From: Veillonella sp. R32
GTDB lineage: Bacteria; Bacillota; Negativicutes; Veillonellales; Veillonellaceae
Assembly (NCBI RefSeq): GCF_010093125.1
Contig: NZ_NMZQ01000022.1
Span: 1 to 64,000 of the forward strand
Direction: 5' to 3'
DNA: 64,000 nt
In this document: piece by piece, positions 16,013 through 25,040 of the stretch
Layout: every line of letters begins with the position of its first letter
How positions within the stretch are numbered: position 1 is the stretch's first letter
Notes under the pieces: model-generated
What the model saw: only the letters and a program-made list of their open reading frames with translations
The model's database searches: none
What the model was told of the DNA's origin: nothing
Made by a program: the position numbers and the translations under genes

Positions 16013-16279
16013 ATGGCATTCGTACGATATTATGTAGGTGATGTAGTAAAAATGAAAAAATCACATCCTTGTGGTAGCGATGAATGGGAAGTGCGACGTA
16101 TTGGCACCGATTTCACAATAATTTGTCGTGGTTGTGGCCATCAGGTGATGATTGCTCGCCCTAAATTTGAAAAAGCTGTAAAAAAAATAGTGAGTCGTGT
16201 AGTTGCTGAAGAGGCTCTGACAGCGAATACTACGACAACGCTTATGGAGAAAAAAGCAAAGTCTTTAGGTGGTGAGTAA
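16013..16279 (+). CDS. DUF951 family small protein
   Basis: The 88-residue product has the DUF951 core: VGDVVKMKKSHPCGSDEWEV, then RIGTDFTIICRGCGHQVMIARPKFEKAVKKI. The cysteine pair in CRGC plus the HPCG cysteine suggest a small metal- or nucleic-acid-binding fold; the function of the family is not established. ATG 16013 is chosen over the upstream frame start at 15935 because GAGGAGG lies 6 bp before it. It overlaps the start of selD by about 10 bases and is probably cotranscribed with it. Confidence 0.85.
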   Translation: MAFVRYYVGDVVKMKKSHPCGSDEWEVRRIGTDFTIICRGCGHQVMIARPKFEKAVKKIVSRVVAEEALTANTTTTLMEKKAKSLGGE

Positions 16280-17309
16280 TTTGGTTAAGCTGACAACATA
16301 TGCTGCTAAAGGGGGCTGTGCTTGCAAATTGGGGCCTCATATTTTGCAGTCTGTATTAACAGGGGTAGAATTTCCTACAAATGAGGCTGTTTTGGTTAAT
16401 ATGCAAGGCGCTGATGATGCTGGTGTGTATCAGCTAAGTGAGGATATGGCCTTAGTGCAGACGGTTGATTTTTTTACGCCCATTGTGGATGATCCCTATC
16501 TCTTTGGCCAAATTGCAGCTGCTAATAGTTTAAGTGATGTGTATGCTATGGGGGGTACACCCTTGACGGCTATGAACTTAGTAGGCTTTCCTGTGCCTTT
16601 GGTAGAACAAGGGGCTTTGACGGCTGTTTTACAAGGAGCTATGAGCGTCTTAAAAGAGGCTCAGGTCGTAGTGGTAGGTGGCCATAGTATTGAAAATGAA
16701 ACGCCTATTTTTGGTATGTCAGTGACTGGCCGTGTTAAGCCTCAACAAGTGTGGCGCAATAGTGGGGCTCAAGTGGGCGATGTGTTGATTTTGACGAAGC
16801 CCTTAGGTACAGGTGTTATGAGTACCGCTTTGAAAGGTGGTTTATTTCAAGCCGGTACCGATGAAGCCATTGCGAGCATGCGTACATTAAATAAGGTGGC
16901 TTGTGAAACGGCGAAACAATTCACAATTCATGCTTGTACTGATGTTACAGGGTTTAGCTTACTTGGACACAGTAGTGAAATGGCGGAAGGTAGCGGAGTC
17001 TCCCTTGTTCTTCAAACGGAGTCATTGCCATTGTTTACCGGCGTTATTGAAGCGGCTGAAATGGGACTTGTGCCAGCAGCGACCTATGGTAATCGTAAGG
17101 CGATTACCTCAGTGGCAGGCTTAGATACAGTAAAACCAGTGTGGAGTGATATTTGTTACGATCCGCAAACCTCAGGGGGGCTATTATTAGCTGTGCCAGC
17201 TGAGGAAGGTGAGGCTTTATTGTTGGACTTAAAACAAGCGGGGCTCACACAAGCTCGAAATATTGGGCAGGTAGTAACGAAAGGAGACTATGCAGTTTAT
17301 GTCAAATAA
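16269..17309 (+). CDS. selD: Selenide, water dikinase (selenophosphate synthetase)
   Basis: SelD makes selenophosphate from selenide and ATP for selenocysteine or selenouridine synthesis. GGCACKLG near residue 15 is the catalytic loop; the redox residue is Cys, not selenocysteine. ADDAGVYQL, QTVDFFTPIVDDPYLFGQIAAAN, DVYAMGGTP and GGHSIENE are the ATP/Mg-binding blocks. About 346 residues, a normal length. The start is uncertain: GTG 16269, GTG 16272 and TTG 16281 are all near AGGTGG. It overlaps DUF951 upstream and yedF downstream. No selA or selB lies in the window. Confidence 0.92.
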   Translation: MVSNLVKLTTYAAKGGCACKLGPHILQSVLTGVEFPTNEAVLVNMQGADDAGVYQLSEDMALVQTVDFFTPIVDDPYLFGQIAAANSLSDVYAMGGTPLTAMNLVGFPVPLVEQGALTAVLQGAMSVLKEAQVVVVGGHSIENETPIFGMSVTGRVKPQQVWRNSGAQVGDVLILTKPLGTGVMSTALKGGLFQAGTDEAIASMRTLNKVACETAKQFTIHACTDVTGFSLLGHSSEMAEGSGVSLVLQTESLPLFTGVIEAAEMGLVPAATYGNRKAITSVAGLDTVKPVWSDICYDPQTSGGLLLAVPAEEGEALLLDLKQAGLTQARNIGQVVTKGDYAVYVK

Positions 17310-17985
17310 AGGTAATGGTAAAGCAGTTAATACAGCCCTTGTGGGGGCTAATACTATTGTTGTGGATGTACGAGGCTCATTATGTCCGATTCCTGTGATT
17401 GAAACAAAGAAGGCTATGGAAAGCAATCCAACAGCTGTATTCACTACCATTGTAGATAATGAAGTGAGTCGTGATAATGTAGTTAAGTTTGGGCAATCCC
17501 GTCAGTGCCAGGTCGTAATTGCAGCTGATGGGGCTGATTTTTATATAACATTAACCCCAGCTAATGCTATGGATGAAACTACCGTAGGGGAGGGAGTGAC
17601 ATTGGTGGAAACGCCAGCGACCATGACTATGCTAGACACGCCTACAGCCGTGGGTGGTAAAGTCTTGTTAGTGACAAAGGATTATTTGGGTGAAGGAAAT
17701 CAAGACTTAGGCCGTACGTTGATGAAGACCTTTTGGTTTTGTTTAACCGAAGCAGATGTAAAGCCAGCGAAAATATTCTTTATTAATAGTGGTGTTAAAA
17801 TGGTGGCTGAAGGATCTGACCATTTAGAAAACTTGCAAAAATTGGTTGCTGCAGGGGTTGAATTGGCAGCTTGTGGTATTTGCTTAGATTTTTATGGTTT
17901 AAAAGAAAAAGTAGCGGTAGGCTCTATTACCAATTTGTATGCAATTACCGATGCTATGATGACGGAATCCATGGTGACATTATAA
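17290..17985 (+). CDS. yedF: YedF-type sulfurtransferase-like selenium metabolism protein
   Basis: The N-terminal TusA-like domain has VDVRGSLCPIPVIETKKAM with the CPxP motif near residue 32. The C-terminal DsrE-like domain (about 110-231) has VLLVTKDYLGEGNQDLGRTLM and an ACGICLDFYGL block. This two-domain form typically sits beside selD and is thought to handle selenium or sulfur, but the exact reaction is unknown. It starts inside the last 20 bases of selD. ATG 17290 has AAGGAG only 3 bp away and ATG 17299 has it 12 bp away, so either could be used. Translational coupling with selD is likely. Confidence 0.85.
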   Translation: MQFMSNKGNGKAVNTALVGANTIVVDVRGSLCPIPVIETKKAMESNPTAVFTTIVDNEVSRDNVVKFGQSRQCQVVIAADGADFYITLTPANAMDETTVGEGVTLVETPATMTMLDTPTAVGGKVLLVTKDYLGEGNQDLGRTLMKTFWFCLTEADVKPAKIFFINSGVKMVAEGSDHLENLQKLVAAGVELAACGICLDFYGLKEKVAVGSITNLYAITDAMMTESMVTL

Positions 17986-18018
17986 AAATGTTGAATAGGC
18001 TGTATGAGGAAACTGGGT

Positions 18019-18324
18019 ATGGAAATTTTAATAGTTTTTACTGATTATTACTTTGCTACCAAGGCTGAAAAAGCATTAAAAGCAGCGGAGATTAAGTTGC
18101 AACTGATTCCAACCCCGGCTGTACTACACCATGCTTGTGGTCTATGCATTTTATGTGCTAAAGCTGATTTAGTGCAAGTGTTAGCTATTTTAAAAGACGC
18201 TCGCGTGACGCATTCGGGTGTGTATGAGTATGATCGAGCGGCTAAAAAGTGTACCAAACTCACAAGTATAGATTATTGTGAAAAAGCCCATGATGGACAT
18301 ACGGAGGGTAAGTATTATGAATGA
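18019..18324 (+). CDS. DUF3343 putative Se/S carrier-like protein
   Basis: This 101-residue protein begins [20 protein letters not shown]. It has the DUF3343 pattern: an N-terminal beta-alpha unit, [16 protein letters not shown] with a CxxCxxC-like cysteine cluster, then GVYEY. Such proteins commonly lie in selenium-trait operons. ATG 18019 with GAGG 9 bp upstream is preferred over ATG 18004. It overlaps the next gene by 8 bases, so it belongs to the selD-yedF operon. The role is inferred from neighbourhood only. Confidence 0.75.
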   Translation: MEILIVFTDYYFATKAEKALKAAEIKLQLIPTPAVLHHACGLCILCAKADLVQVLAILKDARVTHSGVYEYDRAAKKCTKLTSIDYCEKAHDGHTEGKYYE

Positions 18325-18703
18325 GACAATTAAAGCGCTAATCGGGGCTGCAGATATAGCTATTAAGGAAGAACGCTTTGATGATTTATTAGAGTTTTAT
18401 ACCGATGATGCTGTGTTAGTGGTGAAACCAGGATTAGAAGTAAAAGGTAAGGATAAGATTAAAGAAGCATTTATAAAAATCGCTGCTTATTTTAAGAATA
18501 GTATCGTACCGACACAAGGGAAAATGCAGATGATAGAAGCAGGAGATACAGTTCTTGTTTTATCACAAACCTTATTAGAGGCTACGAATAAAGAAGAGTC
18601 AGAATATAGTATGGAACGCAGAGCAACCTATGTATATAGAAAGGTTAATGGACAATGGTTATGTGCTATAGATAATTCATACGGCACCTCTTTGATCGAT
18701 TAA
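18317..18703 (+). CDS. SnoaL/NTF2-like (DUF4440-type) protein
   Basis: The 128-residue protein has the small alpha-beta barrel pattern of NTF2-like proteins: helices in [42 protein letters not shown], then strands ending [21 protein letters not shown]. Members bind small ligands or act as isomerases; the ligand here is unknown. Start ATG 18317 has GGAGGG upstream. It is the last gene of the selenium cluster by overlap, yet a functional link to selenium is unproven. Confidence 0.7.
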   Translation: MNETIKALIGAADIAIKEERFDDLLEFYTDDAVLVVKPGLEVKGKDKIKEAFIKIAAYFKNSIVPTQGKMQMIEAGDTVLVLSQTLLEATNKEESEYSMERRATYVYRKVNGQWLCAIDNSYGTSLID

Positions 18704-18756
18704 GCTTGCATCATTATAGTCATGATATAAGTTGAATGCTTTATATATAAATATAC

Positions 18757-18797
18757 AAAAAAGTCTACGCACACAATCTATGGAGCGTAGACTTTTT
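18757..18797. terminator. Bidirectional terminator, copy A
   Basis: Arms AAAAAAGTCTACGC and GCGTAGACTTTTT pair perfectly. It serves the convergent SnoaL-like (+) and XRE (-) genes. A near-identical copy is at 19585-19624. Confidence 0.85.
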
Positions 18798-18819
18798 GCA
18801 TTAGATGCTTTTTTGCAAG

Positions 18820-19413
18820 TTAGAGTATATGTTGATAGGCAAACAGTCCGTGATTTAAACAATAGACTAGTAATTTGCCCCCTCGTTTCAAACGAGGTAA
18901 TTGTACCGCTGGTTCTTGCTCTGGATATAATCTTTGTAGCCAGATAAAATCGTCATATACATAGGCCACAAAATATATATATTCTTCTTTTGTCATGGCG
19001 TGAGAAAAGGTTAGATAATTTGTGCCGTCCACAGTACTTACCTTTGGTTTATGATCGTTATCATTTAATATAGCTGTTAGGGCTGTAAGTGGCCGCCCAC
19101 AGCAGGTAAGGGTAGCGCTACTGGTACTCGTTAGGATATTGCCACAATGAGGGCATACATATATTTTTAAACGGCGTATATTACCAGTATCTATGGAATT
19201 TAGTGATAAGCTTCCTTGTAATAGTTTTAAAATATCAGCACCTAACAGCTCTGCTAATGGTTCCCAGAGCGTGACATCAGGAATGCCTTTGCCACATTCC
19301 CATTTGGATATGGTTTTATTGGTGATGTGAAGGGCTTCCGCCAGTTGTTGCTGGGTTAATTGTTTTTCTTTACGCAATTGTAAAATCAATTGACCTATTT
19401 TTTCTGTATTCAT
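18820..19413 (-). CDS. XRE-family regulator fused to a desulfoferrodoxin-like metal domain
   Basis: Residues 7-60 form an XRE helix-turn-helix (LRKEKQLTQQQLAEAL, TNKTISKWECGKGIPD). Residues 83-109 carry a desulforedoxin-type iron site: Cys87, Cys90, Cys104 and Cys105 in VCPHC and TCCGRPL. The C-terminal part (NYLTFSHAMTKEEYIYFVAYV to the end) resembles the superoxide-reductase-like beta domain. It may therefore sense iron or oxygen species; that is inference. ATG 19413 has AAAGGA 8 bp upstream and is chosen over 19461. The gene is flanked by two copies of one terminator. Confidence 0.8.
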   Translation of the reverse strand: MNTEKIGQLILQLRKEKQLTQQQLAEALHITNKTISKWECGKGIPDVTLWEPLAELLGADILKLLQGSLSLNSIDTGNIRRLKIYVCPHCGNILTSTSSATLTCCGRPLTALTAILNDNDHKPKVSTVDGTNYLTFSHAMTKEEYIYFVAYVYDDFIWLQRLYPEQEPAVQLPRLKRGGKLLVYCLNHGLFAYQHIL

Positions 19414-19584
19414 ATAAAATCCTTTCTTTGTATGTATGAAATAGAGATTTTGAGATTGCAAGAGAGTTAAACTTTAGTACTTATCGTTTTAGTTGAGCTT
19501 ATGCAGTGCTCAAAATATATAGAGGCTAATTTAGTGGCCTCTTTGGAATCAGGATAAAGACGTCTTTGATAGTAAGTGTAATAT

Positions 19585-19624
19585 AAAAAGTCTACGCATA
19601 CAATCTATGGAGCGTAGACTTTTT
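19585..19624 (-). terminator. Bidirectional-looking terminator, copy B
   Basis: Arms AAAAAGTCTACGC and GCGTAGACTTTTT with a loop almost identical to copy A. It lies about 90 bp after the stop codon of the minus-strand transglycosylase gene. Confidence 0.8.
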
Positions 19625-19711
19625 GGTAATCGTATATTTAATTGATGAATAGCTGAATAATAGAGAATTAGCTATTCATTGCAAGCAGAATGAATGGTTG
19701 TAAACGCATAC

Positions 19712-20644
19712 TTAATCATCCAGACTAAATTTATCTGGTGATGAAGAATGGCTGACCGTATGGCTTGATTTATTTTTGTTGCTGTTGCTCTCGGAGTCTG
19801 CCGTCGTTTCAGATTCTACTTCTGTATTAGGATAATCGATAGTTTCTGTATCACCACTGGTTAGGCTTAAATTGGAATAATAAGCTTTGTCAGCTTCCCG
19901 ATTGGAAATAAGACCTTGCTGTGTCATCAAGGTGAGCACAGTGCGCTGGCGTTCTTTAGCTGCTTTATAATTCTGGGATGGATTATAATAAGACGGCGCC
20001 TGTGGTAGCCCAGCTAATAGGGCGGCTTGGCCCAAGGTCAGTTTCGCTGGCGAAGTATCAAAATAGCCTTTGCTTGCTTGATAAATACCGTAATAATCAT
20101 TACCGTAGTAGATAGTATTTAAGTACATGGCTAAAATTTCATCTTTGGTATAATAGTATTCCATTAAATAGGCTAAGATAACTTCTTCCACCTTGCGCGA
20201 CATAATCCGCTTGGACGATAAAAAGAGGTTTTTAACAAGTTGTTGCGTAATGGTGCTACCGCCTTCGACGGTGCGGCCAGCTGTTAAATTAGTATAAAAG
20301 GCACGGCCAATGCCGAATACATCAATAGCACCATGTTCATAAAATCGTTTATCTTCAGTAGCTACGAGTGCTTCTTTTAGTTGCGTGCTAATTTGGTCTC
20401 CTTTCACTTGTTGATTTGGGGGCACGCGATTATTTAAAGCAGTTCCCACTGCCTCTGTAAAATGGAATAAACGACTAATACGTTCTGTACGACTTAATTG
20501 ATCTTCCGTTGATTCTAGCGATTGTTCCCGTGACGTATAAGGGCTACGTGGGGTCGTAGTTTCTTCTGGCGTATAGCCAGCAAACCAGTACAGACCTAGG
20601 CCGATAATGACAAGAGTTAATAGTAGTTTAAATAGTAGTTTCAT
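19712..20644 (-). CDS. GT51 peptidoglycan glycosyltransferase, monofunctional
   Basis: The enzyme polymerises lipid II into glycan chains on the outer face of the inner membrane. It has one N-terminal membrane anchor (residues 4-21), then the GT51 domain: catalytic Glu97 in ATEDKRFYEHG, GGSTITQQLVKNL at 128-140, RKVEEVILAYLMEYYYTKDE, and AALLAGLPQAPSYYNP. At 310 residues it lacks a transpeptidase domain. The C-terminal tail of about 50 residues is Ser/Asn/Thr-rich and disordered-looking. It is transcribed alone, ending at terminator copy B. Confidence 0.88.
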   Translation of the reverse strand: MKLLFKLLLTLVIIGLGLYWFAGYTPEETTTPRSPYTSREQSLESTEDQLSRTERISRLFHFTEAVGTALNNRVPPNQQVKGDQISTQLKEALVATEDKRFYEHGAIDVFGIGRAFYTNLTAGRTVEGGSTITQQLVKNLFLSSKRIMSRKVEEVILAYLMEYYYTKDEILAMYLNTIYYGNDYYGIYQASKGYFDTSPAKLTLGQAALLAGLPQAPSYYNPSQNYKAAKERQRTVLTLMTQQGLISNREADKAYYSNLSLTSGDTETIDYPNTEVESETTADSESNSNKNKSSHTVSHSSSPDKFSLDD

Positions 20645-20800
20645 GGCTCTATCATACCATATGTTACAAAATAAGCTAGTCTTTTTTATGCATAGTCATC
20701 ATATATTTAGTTAAAAGCTGTTGGCGTATGAAAAAAGGTTATTTCTTTATTCTCACGGGTGAAATAAATATAAAATTATAGTAAAATAGAGTAAAATAAA

Positions 20801-20821
20801 TTAATACTATAATGGTATTAA
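20801..20821 (+). promoter_or_regulatory. Palindrome surrounding a -10 element upstream of the LigB/MEMO-like gene
   Basis: TTAATAC and GTATTAA are inverted 7-bp arms flanking TATAATG, so the -10 TATAAT (20808-20813) lies in the loop. No convincing -35 was seen. A repressor site covering the promoter is possible. Confidence 0.4.
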
Positions 20822-20887
20822 TACAAAATTCGATTAATATTATGGGTAAGTCTAGATTGAGTGTCATGTGTTAACAAGGAGGTCTCT

Positions 20888-21694
20888 ATGAAGGGGCGTA
20901 TCGTTAGTGTTTCGTATTGGCCAGCACCGTTGCGCTATTATGAAGCAGTAGCAACGGATCGCAGTGCTTATAATGAAGTGATAGGGGCTATGGAAGAAGC
21001 AGCACAGGCGATAAAAGCAAGTAAGCCGCAGACTATTTTAATACTGAGTCGTTACCAATTGACGCTAAATGATGCACTCGGGTTTAGCCCACAAGCACGT
21101 TTGCGCGGGGCTATCCCTTTGGCGAATGGAACGACATTTACAGTAGGTTTGGAAACGGATAGTGTATTTAATCAAGCCTTACAACGGCAAAGTGAACGTA
21201 TGGGGATTCCCTTGACAAGTATTTTAGATAGTTTGCCAATTATTTCTACGGATGATTATTTATTACATCATACAGCTACTATTCCGTTACATTTTTTGTC
21301 AGAACAAGGGCTCACGAATAAGCAAATTGTGCGTTTAACCATGGGGCGACTTAGCTATGAAGAACTGTATACCTTTGGTAAAGTAGTACAATTGGCGGCA
21401 GAAGCTTCGGGGCGTCGCGTAGCTGTTATTGGTAGTGCTAATTTGTTACCCAACCATTGGGTAAATGGTGTGGATAAAAATTTAGACATTAATATTGGGG
21501 TTATGCAGGCTTTAGGAGATCAACAGCCACGGTTATTGCAAGAGTTAGGTTATCCCGTTGGTGAGGAGTACTCGGTGCGGACCGCTGCGTTTGTGCTAGG
21601 TGCTGTTAGTGGTTTAAAAGGCAGTGTAGAGACACATCATTTTTCATCGGTCAATGGTGAAACCTATGGTTTGGTGCAATATAAATTGAAATAA
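20888..21694 (+). CDS. LigB-superfamily (MEMO/class III extradiol dioxygenase-like) protein
   Basis: The 268-residue product begins MKGRIVSVSYWPAPLRYYEA. It has the LigB-like layout ILILSRYQLTLND, then DSLPIISTDDYLLHHTATIPLHFLSEQG, VAVIGSANLLPN and LGAVSGLKGSVETHHFSS. Compared with true dioxygenases several metal-ligand histidines look changed (SRYQ where SPH is usual), so it may be non-catalytic, like MEMO proteins. ATG 20888 has AAGGAGG 7 bp upstream and is preferred over the in-frame start at 20861. It precedes argG but has its own promoter region. Confidence 0.65.
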   Translation: MKGRIVSVSYWPAPLRYYEAVATDRSAYNEVIGAMEEAAQAIKASKPQTILILSRYQLTLNDALGFSPQARLRGAIPLANGTTFTVGLETDSVFNQALQRQSERMGIPLTSILDSLPIISTDDYLLHHTATIPLHFLSEQGLTNKQIVRLTMGRLSYEELYTFGKVVQLAAEASGRRVAVIGSANLLPNHWVNGVDKNLDINIGVMQALGDQQPRLLQELGYPVGEEYSVRTAAFVLGAVSGLKGSVETHHFSSVNGETYGLVQYKLK

Positions 21695-21726
21695 AATAAT
21701 TTTTCTGTATATTTTTACAAAAATAC

Positions 21727-21755
21727 TTGCATTAATATTCGTAACTATGTATAAT
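21727..21755 (+). promoter_or_regulatory. argG promoter with overlapping ARG box
   Basis: TTGCAT (21727-21732) and TATAAT (21750-21755) are 17 bp apart. An ARG-box-like sequence at 21727-21744 contains ATTAATATTCGTAA, nearly the same as the argC-leader box (ATTAATATTCATAA), and overlaps the -35. Confidence 0.65.
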
Positions 21756-21811
21756 GTTACACATGAAATACAGAAATCCATTCTAGTGAAATGCAAGTAG
21801 AGGTGTTTATA

Positions 21812-23023
21812 ATGAGTGACATTAAAAAAGTAGTATTAGCGTATTCTGGCGGTCTTGATACCTCCGTTATTATCCCTTGGTTAAAAGAAAATTATGGTTG
21901 CGAAGTAATTGCTGTTTGCTGTAATTTAGGTCAACCTGAAGATTATGCAGCGGTTGAGAAGAAAGCGATTAAATCAGGCGCATCCAAAGCATACATTTTA
22001 GATGTACAAGAAGAGTTTGTAGCTGATTATATTTGGCCAACCGTTAAAGCTGGTGCTGTATATGAAGGTAAATATTTATTAGGTACTTCTTTTGCCCGTC
22101 CTTTAATTGCTAAAAAATTAGTAGAAGTAGCTAAACAAGAAGGGGCCGATGCGATTGCCCACGGTGCTACTGGTAAAGGGAATGACCAAGTTCGTTTTGA
22201 ATTAACTATCAAAGCGTTAGCGCCTAATACTAAAATTATTGCACCTTGGCGTGAATGGGATTTAAAATCTCGGGAAGATTGTATGGAATTTGCGGCAAAA
22301 CATGATATTCCTGTAGTAGCCACTAAATCGCATCCATACAGCATGGACCAAAACGTATGGCATTTATCTCATGAAGGTGGCGATTTGGAAGATCCAGCAA
22401 ATGCACCTAAAAATGATGTGCATTTAGTTTGCAAATCACCAGAAGAAGCACCAGATACCCCAACCTTAGTATCTATTGAGTTTAAAGAAGGTGTGCCAGT
22501 AGCGGTTAATGGTAAAATAGGAACGCCACTCGAATTATTGCAGACCTTAAATGAATTAGGTGCTGCTAATGGGGTGGGCATTGTAGATATTGTAGAAAAC
22601 CGTTTAGTAGGCATGAAATCTCGTGGCGTGTATGAAAATCCAGGTGGTGCTATTATTATGTACGCCCATCGTGAATTAGAATATCTTTGCCTCGACCGGG
22701 CTACTTACCATTACAAAGAATTAGTGGCTAATAAATATGCAGAACTTGTATATGATGGTATGTGGTTTGCGTCATTGATGGCGGCTTTACAGGCTTTTGT
22801 AGATGAAACTCAGAAAACGGTAACCGGTACTATTAATTTGAAATTGTATAAAGGTAATATCATTAGTGCGGGTGCTACCTCACCTTATTCCTTATATAAT
22901 CAGGAATTTGTAACGTTTGAAGAAGATGATGTATATAATCAAGCTGATGCGGAAGGGTTCATTAATCTCTTCGGCTTACCACTTAAAATTAATGCATTGA
23001 TGAAAGAAAAGGCAGGTAAATAA
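21812..23023 (+). CDS. argG: Argininosuccinate synthase
   Basis: ArgG joins citrulline and aspartate using ATP. The N-terminal PP-loop [12 protein letters not shown] is at residues 8-19, [14 protein letters not shown] lies near 115, and [10 protein letters not shown] near 190. The length of 403 residues is normal. ATG 21812 (MSDIKK) with AGAGGTG 8 bp upstream is preferred over an in-frame ATG at 21791. The stop codon directly abuts the argH ATG, so the two are cotranscribed under an ArgR-type promoter. Confidence 0.96.
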   Translation: MSDIKKVVLAYSGGLDTSVIIPWLKENYGCEVIAVCCNLGQPEDYAAVEKKAIKSGASKAYILDVQEEFVADYIWPTVKAGAVYEGKYLLGTSFARPLIAKKLVEVAKQEGADAIAHGATGKGNDQVRFELTIKALAPNTKIIAPWREWDLKSREDCMEFAAKHDIPVVATKSHPYSMDQNVWHLSHEGGDLEDPANAPKNDVHLVCKSPEEAPDTPTLVSIEFKEGVPVAVNGKIGTPLELLQTLNELGAANGVGIVDIVENRLVGMKSRGVYENPGGAIIMYAHRELEYLCLDRATYHYKELVANKYAELVYDGMWFASLMAALQAFVDETQKTVTGTINLKLYKGNIISAGATSPYSLYNQEFVTFEEDDVYNQADAEGFINLFGLPLKINALMKEKAGK

Positions 23024-24445
23024 ATGGCTAAACTTTGGGGCGGCCGTTTTACAAAGGGTACTGACAAAGCGGTAGAGGACTTTACGTCTTCTATCGCTTT
23101 TGATGCCCGTATGTATGCGGAAGATATTGCAGGCAGTAAAGCGCATGCGAAAATGTTGGCTAAACAGGGCATCATTTCGCAAGCTGATTGTGATGATATT
23201 GTAACAGGCTTAACTGACATTCAAAGCCAAATTGAAGCGGGAACTTTTGATTTTTCGGTGGCGTTAGAAGATATTCATATGAATATTGAAAAACGCTTAA
23301 CCGATGCTATTGGCGAAGCTGGTGGACGGCTTCATACAGGGCGTAGTCGTAATGATCAATGTGCCGTAGATCTTCATATGTATGTCCGTAAAACGGTTGT
23401 GCATATGGGGGAATTATTAGTTAATTTGCAAAAGGCCTTATTAGAAGTGGCTGAAAAACATCAAGATGTGATTATGCCAGGCTATACGCATTTGCAACGG
23501 GCACAGCCGGTATTGTTTAGCCACCATATGATGGCGTATTTCTCTATGTTTCAGCGTGATTTTGATCATTTGCCATTGATTTATAAACATGCTGATGTGA
23601 TGCCCTTAGGAGCCGGTGCTTTAGCAGGTACTACCTATCCTATCGACCAAGCGTATACGCAAGAATTATTAGCTTTTAGCAAAATTTACGAAAATAGTAT
23701 GGATGCCGTTAGTGATCGTGACTATGTGCTTGAATTTTTGCATTTTGCCTCTACGGTTATGATGCATTTGAGTCGGTTAAGTGAAGAGCTTATCATTTGG
23801 TCTAGCACGGAATTTGGCTTTATTGAACTGGATGATGCTCATTGCACAGGCTCTAGCATTATGCCTCAGAAGAAAAATCCTGATGTATGTGAATTAGTTC
23901 GGGGTAAAACGGGCCGTATTTATGGTCATTTGCTTGGGTTGTTGACGACTATGAAAGGCTTGCCGTTGACCTACAATAAAGATATGCAGGAAGATAAAGA
24001 AGGTATCTTCGATGCCGTTGATACGTTGCATTTTGCCTTATCTATTATGGCTGATATGTTGCGTCATATGACTGTCAATGGGGACCGGACGTATGCGGTA
24101 CTAGCTAATGATTTCTCTAATGCGACGGATATGGCGGATTACTTGGCGAAAAAAGGCGTACCTTTCCGTGAAGCGCATGCGATTGTAGGGGAAGCGGTAC
24201 AACATTGTATCCAAAATCATTGTGTTTTATTAGATTTAACAGTGGACGATTTTAAGAAGATTTCGCCTGTGTTTGAGGCAGATATTTTGGAGGCTATTAC
24301 GATTGAAGCCTGCGTGGCTGGTCGCAAGAATTACAGCGGTACAGCTCCTGAATGTGTAGCTCGTCAACGGCAAATTGGAGCTGCGCAAGTGGTTGAAGAA
24401 GAAGCTCAACTTGCTAAATGGGCGAAGCAATTAGGGAGGATATAA
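23024..24445 (+). CDS. argH: Argininosuccinate lyase
   Basis: ArgH splits argininosuccinate to arginine and fumarate. [16 protein letters not shown], the HTGRSRNDQ block and the catalytic-loop signature [12 protein letters not shown] are all present. The 473-residue length is slightly longer than usual at the C-terminus. It starts immediately after the argG stop and is followed after 1 base by the HD protein. Confidence 0.96.
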   Translation: MAKLWGGRFTKGTDKAVEDFTSSIAFDARMYAEDIAGSKAHAKMLAKQGIISQADCDDIVTGLTDIQSQIEAGTFDFSVALEDIHMNIEKRLTDAIGEAGGRLHTGRSRNDQCAVDLHMYVRKTVVHMGELLVNLQKALLEVAEKHQDVIMPGYTHLQRAQPVLFSHHMMAYFSMFQRDFDHLPLIYKHADVMPLGAGALAGTTYPIDQAYTQELLAFSKIYENSMDAVSDRDYVLEFLHFASTVMMHLSRLSEELIIWSSTEFGFIELDDAHCTGSSIMPQKKNPDVCELVRGKTGRIYGHLLGLLTTMKGLPLTYNKDMQEDKEGIFDAVDTLHFALSIMADMLRHMTVNGDRTYAVLANDFSNATDMADYLAKKGVPFREAHAIVGEAVQHCIQNHCVLLDLTVDDFKKISPVFEADILEAITIEACVAGRKNYSGTAPECVARQRQIGAAQVVEEEAQLAKWAKQLGRI

Positions 24446-24446
24446 G

Positions 24447-25040
24447 ATGCATACACCAACGTTAAGCCGTGAGGCAGCCTTAGATTTGTTGAAAACATAT
24501 AATAAAGAGCCGTTTCATATTCAACATGCTTTAACAGTAGAAGCCGTTATGCGTTGGTATGCCGAGCAGTTAGGTGCCAACGATGAAATCGATTATTGGG
24601 GGCAAGTCGGTTTGCTTCATGATTTAGACTTTGAAATGTATCCAGAAGAACACTGCGTAAAAGCCCAGGAACTCTTGCAAGCAGCTGGGGTAAGCGACGA
24701 TATGATTTACTCCATTTGTTGTCATGGCTATGGTATCTGCATCGATTGGGAACCAAAAGAGTTGATGGAAAATGTGTTATTTGCGGCTGATGAATTAACC
24801 GGCCTTATTGGCGCGGCCGCATTGATGCGGCCTTCTAAATCTACCAAAGATATGGAACTCAAAAGTTTGAAGAAAAAGTTCAAAGATAAAAAGTTTGCTG
24901 CTGGTTGTTCCCGCGATGTTATCAAAGCAGGTGCGGAACGACTTGGCTGGGAACTAGATGAGCTATTAAGTAAGACCTTAGCGGCTATGCAAGCTATGGA
25001 AGATCAGATTGTGGCTGAATATGATAAGCAAGTGGGCTAA
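24447..25040 (+). CDS. HD-domain hydrolase-like protein
   Basis: This 197-residue protein contains the HD motif: HIQHALTVEAVM (first His), VGLLHDLDFEMYPEEHC (His-Asp pair), ICCHGYG and AADELTGLIGA (last Asp). These are ligands for a divalent metal in HD phosphohydrolases, which act on nucleotides or similar phosphoesters; the substrate is unknown. GGGAGG lies at the end of argH, so it is translated as the third gene of the argGH unit. Confidence 0.75.
   Translation: MHTPTLSREAALDLLKTYNKEPFHIQHALTVEAVMRWYAEQLGANDEIDYWGQVGLLHDLDFEMYPEEHCVKAQELLQAAGVSDDMIYSICCHGYGICIDWEPKELMENVLFAADELTGLIGAAALMRPSKSTKDMELKSLKKKFKDKKFAAGCSRDVIKAGAERLGWELDELLSKTLAAMQAMEDQIVAEYDKQVG

Noticed and set aside
16300-16330. 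SelD as a selenoprotein
   Set aside because: The catalytic position reads as TGC/TGT cysteine codons, not TGA.
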